A stretch of 44,289 nt of DNA from Mesotaenium endlicherianum (taxonomy: Eukaryota > Streptophyta > Zygnematophyceae > Zygnematales > Mesotaeniaceae): assembly GCA_009602735.1 (NCBI GenBank), contig WELA01006175.1, positions 712,164 to 756,452 on the forward strand, written 5' to 3'. Positions 34,001 to 44,289 of the stretch are shown here, in pieces. Every line of letters starts with the position of its first letter. The stretch's first letter is position 1. Below the pieces are notes generated by a model. That model was given only the letters and a program-made list of their open reading frames with translations, was not told where the DNA came from and made no database searches. A program made the translations under genes and the position numbers.

Positions 34001-34210
34001 CGACTTGTGCAGGCCAACGTACCCAAGTATGCAGAGATAAGCTTGGCAAGGCCCCTTGGGGCCGAACTAGCTGGTCGTGTGGTGACCGAGTTCCCCATCA
34101 TTCATGTGGTACTTGCATCAGAAGCCCACAAGTACCAAACCTGTCGCGCCGAAAAAATAGCTCAATTGCCTCAACCTTCATCCAGTGTAGAGCACGTTGC
34201 AAGCATCTAA
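31078..34210 (+). CDS. BCD1: Box C/D snoRNA protein 1 (BCD1/ZNHIT6), zinc-finger HIT protein
   Basis: BCD1 is a nuclear factor needed early in box C/D snoRNP assembly with NOP58 and the R2TP machinery. Exons 31078-31369, 31774-31972, 32470-32538, 33592-33739 and 34013-34210 give 906 bases, 301 residues, all phases matching. The zf-HIT domain is CDTCKVQPSKYCCPGCGAKS, then CSLHC, with zinc ligands within C41-C75 and His69. Then come LPDGMSRRKVNSSYYNKK, the Trp-rich segment WRVKWIFEPGG built from exon 3, VDENTHLRDVLKAHLES and KYAEISLARPL, and the terminal EFPIIHVVLAS typical of BCD1. The protein ends soon after that block, without the long acidic tail of some relatives. Exon 3 is only 69 bases and lies in a 1.6 kb intronic stretch, so it is easily missed by automatic prediction. 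The gene is divergent from UFD1. Confidence 0.94.
32615..32835. repeat. Diverged direct duplication of a CT-rich block in BCD1 intron 3
   Basis: Two blocks, each with CTTGCTCCCC motifs followed by CTTC-TCTTG/CCTG and a GTG-GC-TGCGC end, lie at about 32620-32700 and 32735-32820. The rest of the intron (32539-33591) shows no exon. Confidence 0.5.
33425..33545. repeat. GCTGGGT heptamer-like minisatellite in BCD1 intron 3
   Basis: GGGTGCTGGGTGCTGGGTGCC units occur in two clusters, each preceded by CACCAGTCAAGGCTGG (about 33414 and 33500), so the whole ~85-base block is duplicated. It ends shortly before BCD1 exon 4. Confidence 0.75.
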
Positions 34211-35470
34211 GTGGCACGTGACTCTGCAAGGCACCTGAGATGTGCGTTAGAGTGCAAGGTTTTTCTTGGTGGCCATGGCCTTGAGCAGCTAGGGTTGCGG
34301 TTGAAAATGCATCAAAGATGTGCAATGCATACCCTCAATTCCTGGACTTGAGGGCTCAAAGAAGAGCCTATAGAGCTCTTGTTTGACAAGTCAGCAGTCA
34401 AATCGGTGGGCAAGGCACATCCTCGACCTGGCACGACCAAGTATGACATGAAGCTTTGTATGAGGGTGAGTCTAAAGACAAGCCTTCATTGGAACCTTAT
34501 GTTTGGATTATGTTTTGCGACGCCGGAAATGGTGACAATAGAGTGTGAACGACTTATGCCAAGGTGTGCCGAGTCACCAGAGCCGAGTGATGTAAATATG
34601 AAGTTTCCGAGAAAGGTGGTACAGCTGACTCACACACTTGGAGCTTAGTGCTCACTTATTGTGTAGCAACAGGAAGTTGCCTTAGGACAAAGTTGGAGAC
34701 CTAATGCTTGAAGTGCATTGTGCGAGCTGGAACAAGGGCACTTTTTTATCTTTACCATATGACCTTATAATGTGAACTCCTACTGTAAGGAAACGTGAAC
34801 GTTACCTGATATGAAGCAAGGGGTGACCAATTAGTGCTAAACCTGGGCATGAGCCCACTCAGTGAACGCAATAAGTAAAGGTTTTTATAAGGTGTTCGCT
34901 ATCAGTTGAGAAGTGCGGCTTGGCATGGATGAGGATAGTAGTCACAGCTTGCTGTGAAGAATACGTGTGTGGACATTAGGCAGGAGGAAGCTGGCAGGAA
35001 GTGAAGAAGATGGCTGAAGTGGGCTGAAGTGTTAACTGAAGTAAACTGGACCAGAATTTCCATGCAGTCAAAGAAAAGGCGTGGGGTTGACAAGCGCGTG
35101 GTCAACAGCCAGTAGGCGAGTGAGCAAGGGGCTTTGGTCCACGCTGGTCCTATTGGTCTAATGCGTTTCGGCACGGCTGGGCTGGGCTGGGCACGACAAG
35201 GCAGACCAAGGCAGACCAAGACGATGTTGTCACTGGGTATCAACTGGATGACCAGGATGACACAACTCGGGTCGTTCCAAGTGTATCGCAAAAGCAAACT
35301 AAACATTACAACAGTAGGCTTATGAACTGTCATAAGACTGTCTCGGATAATATGTACACACATGTTAGTCTGTATTGCTGCACTCATTACGAATAAGGCG
35401 TCTTATTGTAGTATAAGAATCAGCCCGCCCACATACTCTCCTCTCTCCTACTTATGATTCTCTTTACTTC
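34211..35470. other. Intergenic between BCD1 and OGG1
   Basis: No gene is supported here. At about 35080-35230 there is a GC-richer patch with short direct repeats (GGGCTGGGCTGGGC and AGGCAGACCAAGGCAGACCA). It is a candidate part of the OGG1 promoter. The remainder is AT-rich and presumably includes the BCD1 3' UTR. Confidence 0.4.
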
Positions 35471-38400
35471 ATGCCATTCCCTCTTCTTGCCAAGGCTAAA
35501 TGCCTTCCAAAACTAAATAGCATTTCCAGCATACAAAGCACAAAAAAAGTATATAGCCGCTTCAGCGCAATTGAACGGCAGCTTTATGAAGCAAAGTCCG
35601 CGAAGTTGACTCATCCAAAGTGCTCATTCTGCCTGCCTACTCATAAAGTTCTGACAGCCAGCTGGAGTTCCAGGAGCAGCCTTAGAATCTCTGCAAGGCA
35701 GCTGGTCCGTCGATCTTGGTCATCTCATTTGTGTAGTCAAGTAGACCCTATATTCACTTGCTACAGTCCTAGTAAGCCTGGCCAAACACCCCCTGAGGGG
35801 AATTCTCCAAATCCCACAAATTACAGCTGTGGTTTATATGACTCTTGTCGTCTTTCAGGAGTCCCCAGCTTCTGTAAAACCCTTATTCCTGCTCACACAA
35901 AGCCCTCACAGCTCTTTAGGCATCGCTCAAACAACTCGACGCCCATCATAACGCCGGAATATTCTGACTCTTTGAACCTCAAACCCTGCTGGCTGGAACC
36001 CTCCTCCCTCAAACCCTGCTGTGTGGTGGGGCTGCAAACTAGTAACAGAAAACAAGGGGTGCAGAGAAACTCTCAGAGGGGACCATCATTAGCTGGAAGC
36101 AACATCAGCAGCAGGAGTTGCAGCAGCAGCAGGAACGCTTGGATAGAAGCTCATGTGCCTGTAAACTTTAGCAACCATACAAAAGGTGAATTGGAGACGG
36201 GTTCAAGGTTTAGGGGCTGGAGAACTCACAGTAGTTCAGGCCTTAATGTTGCCAGCTCAGAGGCAGTATCAGGATGTGCAGTACTCTCAAGCGTGGGGTT
36301 TGTGAGTAAAAACCCCGAACTAGGGTTTAAGAGGTCAAAGGCCTGGCTTGTCGGTCCCCTTCGTTCTCCCACATCCTCAGAATCAGGGAGGAGCAAAACA
36401 GCCGTTGATGCTGCTCATCCTGGGCGTGATTTTCCGCCAGCCTTGCAAGCTGGTGACGAAGTGACAGGTGTCCGCTCGGAGGCGGACGGGCCTGGTCAGA
36501 ACCAGCTGAGTGGGAAGAAACAGCCAGGGAAGAAACGAGGTGCAGGGGAGTGGGGAGGGGAAGGGGGAGGGGAATTAGGAGGGGGAGTGGGAAGGATAGG
36601 GGGGAGGAGAGGAGGAGAAGGAGCTTCTATGGAGGGCGAAGGAGGGGGAGTCTTAGGTGCTCAGGATTTGAAAAGAGGCGATGTGAAGCGGAAATTGCAA
36701 CCAGTAAAGGAGGAAGAGGGGGCAAGGAGGCGGTCCAATGGAGCGGAAGGAGCAACGTTGGCCATAGGGGTTGCAGCAGAGGTGGCACACGTGGGTCAAC
36801 CTGTCGCACATGTGGCCCCTCCGGCCGCGCGCCAGGTGGCAGGACCCCAGGCCGCGCAAGGTTCCCCTGCCCTGGCACCTGGAGCTCGGAAGAAGCAGCG
36901 CGTGATTGGGAGGGGGGGTGGGGGTGGGGAGGCATTTGACGCCAGTGTGAAGAGGGAGCTTTTTGACGGCAGCACTCCGCCCTGTGCTGACCAAGCGCCG
37001 CCAGGTGGCAGCGCAGCGGCACTGGAGGATTGGCAGGAGCGTGGTCCTCGCAGTCGGAGTCGCCGGCGGAGGGGCCCTCCTTCAAGATTAGGGCTTCATG
37101 AGGGTTCTGCAGACCTGCCGGGAGCGCCGCCCGGTGAAGCGGGCGGGGACCTTTGTCTGCCAGCTCAGACTGATACCAAGCAGCGATTGGCTCTTCAGAT
37201 TGTGTGTGGTCCCCGGCTCGTTGGGGGCGCTCGCGGCGCCATTGGGCCGCCTGGCAAGCCAGCTGTCAAGGAAGAGGAGGAGGTTGCTGCCGTGGATGAG
37301 GGGGAGTGGGCCGGTGCCAAGTGGCAGAGCCTGGGCATAGGGCCCAAGGAGCTTGACCTGGAATTGACTCTCCCCACTGGTCAGAGCTTCAGGTGTGTGC
37401 AGCATAACAAAATGTAATGATATCTGTCCGGGGTCAGGGAAAAGGTTTTCTCGTGCCCAACAATCTCTCTTGTTAAGCAATTTCAACTTACCGTTTTCCC
37501 CCCGGGTTACGTGGGGGGCACCTTTGCGCTTGTGAAGCGAGAGGAGCTCAGACAGAAAACGTGGGGCTTTGTGCTGTCGCGCTCGGTGGTGCCAGGTGGC
37601 GCCGCACCGGAGCCGACACCTGGACGGGCGTCATTGGCTGCCACCTTGTCTCCCTGCGCCAGGTGGGCTCCTGTGCGCCTTTCGAGGCCACGATACATTT
37701 CTTCATAACAGTATTGACGGCAATGGATTGCATATTGATTTTAAAGCTGATGTCGATTACTTCTGTTCGGAAGTTCTTGTCAGCACCGGCCCTCTAGAAT
37801 GCGATTATGAAGACACGTGCCATGCCTCCTCCGCAGCGCACTCCACCCATGGAGAAGCTTGCCCTGTTGTCGTCGGAGAGGTCGGGGAAAGAGGGACTGG
37901 AGGCGTTGTGGCCTGAGGGGTCTCTCTTTGTGCGACCCACAGGCTGTGAGAGCGGTCCCATGTCTGGTTCTTGCGCTCGCCTGCAAAGGAGATTGAATGT
38001 GAAAGTGTCTGTGAGTTGTCCTTCATAGGGGCTCTTGCACACGGACACACGCATTGGGCGCTGAAGAACTCGTAGTCGTCAGGATGGGAGTCGGAACGAG
38101 TGCGGTGTATTGCGCACCAGACGTGTAATGCCAGCTGGCAAAAGACCGAGTCGTCGTGCGTGAGCGCCTCTTGGAGCACTTCTGCCGAGGCCAGGTGGCA
38201 GTCTTTGGTGGCCTCACGCGTCTGAGCTTTTCCATCTGTGCACTGTACCTGCGCTTGATCTCCTCGGCTTGGTGTAGATATGATATGACGATCACACACA
38301 CACACACACACACACACATACGAGCGCGCGCGCGTGCACACAGGCACACCCACTTACAGACACACACGCACACACACGCAACCCTGCTTTGACATTTTGC

Positions 38401-41400
38401 TGTACTAAATTCTTTGACCATTATTTAACATTCGCACATCATATGCTCTTGATTGAATGGACACCCTCGTATTCATCTACTTACACCTACCAGCTCTTAC
38501 TCCTTCTCCTATACTCACATACACATGCTCCCCCTGTTGCTCTCCAGACCCAAAATGAGATCCTCTACATGTTCCACCCCAGCATACCCCTGCCGCCCGC
38601 CCTGCCGTTGCCCGGGCTCAGCAGCAAGCGCCCTGCAAGGAGGAAGAAGACCGCTGCCCCCACATGTGCGCCGCCACCTGGCGCACCCGCGGGCGCCCTC
38701 GCCTCCCCGCTGAACCAGCAGCAGCATGAGGTACGAAATAATGATTGTAGACAGCTCGCGATTCTGAGAGGAAGCGGGTGAAAAAAAAGTATACTCTCTG
38801 TTTTAAAAATTGTGCGCGTGCATATTTCTGCGTGCGTGCGCGCGCTTGCGGCTGGCTGTATGTGCGTAGCCATGGCGAGGGAGGTAGGCTGTTTATGTGT
38901 GTGCAATGTTGTACTTGCGTACATGTGTACGTGTGTACAAGTCTACCTTTTTGCGTGTGCGTGTGTACGTCCGTGCATTGTGAGGATGCATGGGTGTGCA
39001 TTGTGTGTGTGTGTATGTGTGTGTATATGTGTGTGTGTGTCTGTGCGTCTGCTTGCCTTCTGTGATGCTTCTTCTCTAACTGGCCCTGAGTTCTTAGTAT
39101 GTAGTAAGTTTATTATATTTATTTATTTCTTATGGTATTCCACCTCTGCCTTCTCGCGTCTGCTATTTTTGTTCCACGGACCGACCATGGCATCAACGTG
39201 ATCTGGTGTTTGTGGGTCCTCCCGGGTGCGCCAGCTGGCGTCGTGGCGAGGTGGACCGCTGACGAGACAGGCTGAGCTGGCGATCCTGGAGGAGTACTTC
39301 AATCTCACCATCTGCATCTCTAGCCTGTGAGAGAGCCCCCCCCTCATACATACTCCTCGTTTCCTAAACCTTGAACCCTGATTGTCAATCCTACGTTGAT
39401 ATGGAACCCTCAACCCCAAGTTTAACCTCACATCCCTGTCGCTTAACTTCAAACCGAATAGAATTGAACCGGAACAGAACAGAACAGAACAGAACAGAAC
39501 CGAACAGTATTAACCAGAACAGAACAGAACAAAACAGAACACCCGAAGTCTGTGCAGGTAGCAGTGGGTGGTGAGGGCTCACTCCTCGTTCCTCAACGCT
39601 TGTCGACAACTGACGTGCGCGGGGTTGCTCGTCGAAGTGACACGTGCGTCCGTTGCAAGCACGTCGCACGCACGCAAGAGGAACACCGGCATCCGCCCGG
39701 CCAGGCTGCCAGCGCACGCCAGGCTGGCTTCTCGTTTCCAGGCTGACGTTGTTTTTTCCTCGGCTGCTGGTGTTGTACCGCCAGGCTGCTGACATTCTGC
39801 TGCCAAGCTGAGATGTTTTGGTTCACTGCTGACGTCTCATTCCCAAGCTAACATGAAGTTTTCAGTCTGCTCACTTCCTAGTGCCAGGCTGACGTTTTGT
39901 TTCCAGGCTGGCAACTTGTTGCCAGGCTAAAGTTTAGTTGCGGTGTGCATCCCGCATGCCGATGTGAGGGTGACAGGTGGCGGGAGTTCGCGGGGCTGGA
40001 CTTGCAGTTTGCCGCCATCTCTGAGTTTACTGCGGGCACGCGGATCTTGCGTCAGGTGAGCTCATTTTTGGCTTTCTCTGACTCAGGGCAGCTGAACGTT
40101 GTCGTTGCTGGCATTCTTGGGCAGCTTGAAACGTAGCGTTGGAGGCAGAAGTGACTTCTTCTTCCGGGCAGGCAGTTGACAATTTTGTGAGACTCTCGGG
40201 TTGTGAAGAGCTCTGTTTCAGTGGCTGGAACTTACGTAAGATAGAATTGGTATTCAAAGTACTTTCTGGAGTTTGTTAAGGACATATGATACTCTTGAGG
40301 TGACTGGTTGTGTTCTTCGAGTCTGTCGTGTTTGCTGTTGACCCTCCTCTCGCTTTATGCACCCCCGCTAAGCTCTGGGGGAACCCCAACTGCCCCTTGT
40401 GGTGATGCTTGATCTGGTGATCGACTGGAAGTCAAGCAGCATTGTTCGTGACACTCAAGGAGGGCCCCACCAATTTCGAGTGCAGTCTTTTCTAATCTGG
40501 CGCGGTTGAGTCATGCGCGTGCGTGTGTGTTTCAATCTTATCGGCTGTGTCATGGCTGGAGGTTAGATTTGCATACTAAGACCTCTGCTGTACTGACCAT
40601 GACATGTACTCATCGTCATGTGTGTTAGAATGACAGACATATGCGTTGTTTTTTGCTCTTGCTCTCTCTCATCCTCATCTGAGACAACGGTTTGATAGTC
40701 AATGCGTGCTTGTGCACGCACACAAAAATACACACACACACATACACACAGATACACACGCACTCACACTCGTGTTTACGTCGGCATACATACAAAGGCA
40801 TATATGGATGCATGTCCGCTCTCTGGAACGAGGTGCAACGCGAGCGGGGCCCCAATGGAGTATACTTGGCGCAGACATGCACAGCGCATGTATGTATGAA
40901 TATTAGCACGCACGAACGTGATGAACGTCCTCTTGGGTGCAACTTTGAATGCGGGCGACGCGAGCAGGCTCCCCTGGAGTGCGTGTTTGAGTTCATCTGC
41001 TCCGCCAACAACAACATCGCCCGCATCTCAGGTCCCTCACAACACGCACTGCCTGCCTGCTAAGGCCATGCGCCTCTTCTCCTTATACGCATGCATGCTC
41101 ATGCACGCAGCGGCTGGTCGCTGCGCCCTCGCTCTTGGCAGTAGCTGTCCTCTGATTTGTTCCTGATCAGTTTCGCAATCCCTTGGGCGGGGACTTGGCC
41201 GCTCCTCCTGTGCTGCCTCTCTGCTGCTGCCTTGCACTGCTTGATGTGTTCTTGAATGCCCCATTCTCCGTCTCCTCGGAGCACATGCTGGCCTTGGTGG
41301 GAAGGCCATTGGTGATTGGGAAGCCTCTCGTAGAACTCGTAAGGGGACATGTGGCGTGCAACCATGCTCTGTTTCACACGTCGAGCATTTCTAACGCATC

Positions 41401-42986
41401 CTGTTTCATGAAACCTCTCGTGTTACCCCTGGAGGTTGCCCCCTCGATGCTTGACAAGCGTTGGGTTGTTTCAACAAATTGCAGTTGGAGGCACACACGT
41501 GTACATAGAATACAATCTCTCCCAGTCTCTCCTAATCTCTCCCAATCTTTATCGCATCCCCTTCCCTTCCCTCTCCCCCGCGCTCGCCCCCCCAACCTCT
41601 TCCTCTCCCTCTTCCTCTCCCCTGCTCTCTCCCCTTTTTCGGCCTCCGTCTGCTCCTCCATCTCCTTCTATGTCCTCTCCCTTCCTGTAACTAAAGTATA
41701 CTAATTTCTTTGTATCAAGTATCAAGATAATATCTTGCCAACTTACCCAACAGTTACCCAAATATACTCAAGAGTCAAAATCAAGATAAAAAAAATAAAA
41801 ACACATATTTTTGTTTTCAAAAAATTTAACAAGGAAATGTCGTATAAAAATAAATTGAGTTGATCTTATTTAGTTGATTTTCAAAAAAGTGTTGTGCAAC
41901 AAACATTAATTATTATATATTAAACTTAATTACACTGAATTATACTAACGTAAACTGTTACATCGGTTCTTATGCTGCAGCGTTGGTACAGAAGCTGGCT
42001 GAGAGGGGCGCCTATCTCGGCACTGTTGGCGGAATTGCGTTCTATTCCTTCCCTGCGCTTGAAGCCGTACGTACCCTTAGTTGCATTAAGATGACCTATC
42101 TATATACATGTGTATGTATTATATGTGTGACCTGTACTTGTATGTGAGTACTCGTGTGAATAGTGGATTTAGCCCGTTATGCTTGACAACCGAGACACAC
42201 ACGCACGCGTGCGCACACACACACACACATACACACACACGCACACACACACTCATGCACAAACGCACGCACACTCGGACGCACACACGGACGCGCGCAC
42301 ACACGTGCAAACGTGTGCACCAGATCAGAGCGTATGCAGGCATACACACAACGAGTGTGACGGATCGCACGCCCACCATAGCGAACAAGCTCACATCTTG
42401 CTGGGCTCCGGCGCGTAAACATAGAAATATCGATAGGTCGTGGAGAAGTGCGTCAGTGTGAGCGTAGTGTACGCGCGTTCGTGCTTGTACACTGTTTATT
42501 ACCTCGAAGCACCAGAGGAGATCTTGAGCTTGCTCACATCCCACTGTTAGGATACCAGAATGGGTGCTCATGAGGCGTCGCGTTTGGACGTCTTGCTGGG
42601 CGTTTGTTGCCTCCTCAATCTATTCTCCTCTGAAGCTGGATCGTAGACCGATACATCTGCAAAACCTGGTGCCATCGACCATTGGTTTCTTACTCCTATA
42701 CGCAAGCAAAGTGCGACTGTCTGCTCGTCACAGTGCCTGCATGCGCAAGCACTACTGCTTAACAATGACGCACAGACAGATGGTGTTGGCACGTACACAG
42801 GAGTCACCTTGGCCCGGTGTTGACTTCAAACTGCATCTTTCCCTATGTTACACGTCCCTATGTGTCATGCTCTAATCAATAAACACGTCCATGTATACGC
42901 GCAAATGTGTCTCTTTTTGTGTGCATGCGTGTGTGTGTGCGTGCGCACGTGTGTGTGTGTGTGTATGTGTGTGTGTGCGTGTGCGT

Positions 42987-43025
<39 letters not shown>

Positions 43026-44289
43026 GCTGTTTGCATCAGTACGTCATAGTGAAACACAATCTAGACTGATGGGTGTACCCTCCCTTCAAGTTTGAATGTG
43101 GACCGTGTAACAATTGCAATTCGAATCTGTCGAGTCAACTGGTCAATGTCGGGTCATGGGGGTCAACTTGGGGGTCTAGGGGTCCACCTGGCGTCCCAGT
43201 GGAAGGCCACACCTCTGACGCGCATGATGACGGCATGCATACATTTCCAAGCTTTGTGAAATAATAGAAGCCTAATAGTATGTGCCTATAGGCCACTAAT
43301 GTGTGCTTATATGCTAACGATATGTGCTTATATCCTGATCATATGCCAACATGCTATTAGAATGGGCTTTCTACATGCTAATAATACGCCCCGCATTTCA
43401 TCTTGTAGCTGGCGTGCGTGAGCGAGGAGGAGCTGCGGCGGGAAGGATTCGGATATCGCGCCAAGTACATCGCGGAGACCGTCAACATTCTTCTGAAAAG
43501 TAACACCCCCTGGGAGACCCCTCGGAGGCCCCAGAGCTCGATAGAGGCTCCGATGAAGTCAAATTGAATGCATGGGATGCAAAATTTTCATCGCTGGAAA
43601 TTGGAATGCGGCGTAGAATACGCGGACGCTGCACGAAAAAATAACTTATAGGTCCTGCAGCTCCATGCTGAGGCTGCTTTCTCCTTGCCGTCGACAACTC
43701 TGACGTTTTTGCGAAGGCCGAGGAGACCGGAGACTTCTGGTTGAGGAGGAAATCAGGGGCTGCATTTGTGGGCGAGCACAGACGCATGTGTAACATGCAT
43801 GTAGATGTATCTGCGTGCATCCACGTGCATTTATGTCTCTCTTTCCAAGCTGCAACGCCGACCCCTTTGTCTTGCTCGATGCGTCTGACAGAGCCAGGAG
43901 GCGGCGCCACGTGGCTCGAGTCCCTGCGCGAGATGCCCCTGGAGGACGCCATCTGCCACCTGTGCGAGCTGCCAGGTGTCGGGCCGAAGGTGGCGGCGTG
44001 CGTGGCGCTGTTCTCCCTGGACATGCACCACGCCGTCCCCGTCGACACGCACGTGTGGCAGGTGCACGTGCTCTACATAAGAAACCCTGCCTCACTTATG
44101 CAACCCTAACCCTGAGATTCCCCAATTTCAAGCCTCCAAGCCGACGCCATTTGGCATTTCGCATCTCACCGCTTCTGGCGAGTCAACGCACTGGAGCGCA
44201 GGAGCACTGGGGGACGCAGGGCGCAAGTGCTTGAGAGGGTTTGTCCGAGAAGCCAAACATGTGAGAAGGCGGAGGGCAGAGGGGGGGGG
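35471..44289 (+). CDS. OGG1: 8-oxoguanine DNA glycosylase/AP lyase OGG1 with long N-terminal extension, partial
   Basis: OGG1 removes 8-oxoguanine opposite C in base excision repair. Exons: 35471-37392, 37596-37662, 38548-38730, 39235-39326, 39977-40055, 40968-41031, 41981-42066, 43409-43499, 43892-44061; the phases join at every junction. The glycosylase starts near LDLELTLPTGQSFRW (W642) and GVIGCHLVSLRQ, then EYFNLTICISSLW, FICSANNNIAR, EEELRREGFGYRAKYI, PGGGATWLESLRE. The HhH-GPD follows as LPGVGPKVAACVAL, with catalytic Lys894 and Cys898, and PVDTHVWQ with Asp913. This matches the plant type closely. The final ~100 residues lie beyond the window. Two oddities: ~625 residues precede the glycosylase, with no known domain; and exon 6 begins AlaPro after Gln where the family has GlnAspPro. 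The donor after exon 6 (GTCCCT) is weak. Start 35471 is the first Met of the long frame; later Met starts are possible. Confidence 0.9.
38293..38320. repeat. (CA)n microsatellite in OGG1 intron 2
   Basis: A pure CA run followed by mixed CACGCA repeats to about 38385. It lies in the intron between OGG1 exons 2 and 3. Confidence 0.9.
38930..39050. repeat. (GT)n-rich tract in OGG1 intron 3
   Basis: Imperfect GTGTGT/GTGC runs, purest at about 39001-39040. The strand sense is opposite to the CA tract in intron 2. Confidence 0.85.
39476..39545. repeat. (AACAG)n pentanucleotide repeat in OGG1 intron 4
   Basis: About a dozen AACAG/AACCG units in two blocks separated by AGTATTAACC. Just upstream, 39365-39430 has several CCTAAACC, GAACCCTG and CTCAACCCC words like decayed CCCTAAA repeats. 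Confidence 0.88.
40725..40775. repeat. (CA)n microsatellite in OGG1 intron 5
   Basis: ACACACACACATACACACAG-type run, about 200 bases before OGG1 exon 6. Confidence 0.85.
41690..41965. other. AT-rich segment upstream of OGG1 exon 7
   Basis: About 270 bases of sharply AT-rich sequence (A8 run, ATATATTAAAC, AAAATTTAAC) in an otherwise GC-balanced gene. It ends at the acceptor of exon 7 (41980). It may be a young insertion, but no terminal repeats or target duplications were visible. Confidence 0.5.
42197..42310. repeat. (CA)n / CGCACA microsatellite in OGG1 intron 7
   Basis: Alternating purine-pyrimidine CA run with interspersed CGCACG units, spanning about 110 bases. Confidence 0.9.
42925..43026. 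repeat. (GT)n microsatellite in OGG1 intron 7
   Basis: A long GTGTGT run with GTGC interruptions, opposite in sense to the CA run about 700 bases upstream in the same intron. Confidence 0.92.

Noticed and set aside
36550..36939. 129-codon plus-strand Gly/Arg-rich ORF
   Set aside because: It is an out-of-frame shadow of the OGG1 extension caused by GGA/GGG-rich sequence.
42108..43095. Plus- and minus-strand ORFs of Thr/His or Cys/Val repeats
   Set aside because: They are translations of CA/GT microsatellites in an OGG1 intron.

Overview
The window is nuclear DNA of a green-lineage eukaryote. It holds eight protein genes, each cut by GT-AG introns, and the products look like plant proteins: HVA22, fibrillin/PAP, plant-type OGG1, TMN/TM9SF, UFD1, BCD1 and organellar GCP1/TsaD. 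I infer a streptophyte alga, perhaps a zygnematophyte; the species cannot be fixed from sequence alone. Long introns packed with CAG/CTG, CA/GT and minisatellite repeats argue against a compact genome. I rebuilt the exon chains by hand from reading frame, splice-site dinucleotides, intron phase and recalled family motifs. Seven of the eight chains keep one reading frame across every junction; the exception is GCP1, which has a gap.

Layout. 1-5762 (-): GCP1, organellar tRNA threonylcarbamoyladenosine synthase; its 3' end lies outside the window and one middle exon was not found. 6944-8859 (+): HVA22-like membrane protein, six exons. 9898-15454 (+): nonaspanin TM9SF/TMN, 13 exons, 599 residues. 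16967-18869 (+): plastid fibrillin, three exons. 20629-25491 (-): large RING-H2 protein of low complexity, four exons. 26867-30535 (-): UFD1, nine exons, the first coding exon being only the ATG. 31078-34210 (+): BCD1, box C/D snoRNP assembly factor, five exons. 35471 to the right edge (+): OGG1, 8-oxoguanine DNA glycosylase, nine exons seen; its last exons lie outside and it carries a roughly 600-residue N-terminal extension.

The genes form no pathway cluster. GCP1/HVA22 and UFD1/BCD1 are head-to-head pairs that may share promoters. Only the second spacer (542 bp between ATGs) is short enough to suggest it strongly, and it contains a perfect TGACGTCA palindrome. Two ubiquitin-related genes (the RING protein and UFD1) are neighbours on the same strand, but nothing else links them.

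I found no convincing tRNA, rRNA, snoRNA, transposon coding region or CRISPR array, and no clear novel multi-gene system. The most unusual points are the OGG1 extension, with three SUMO-type motifs and an Asp-to-Ala change in a conserved motif; the RING domain split by an acidic insert; the start-codon-only exon and micro-exons; and repeat tracts that could pair around exons.
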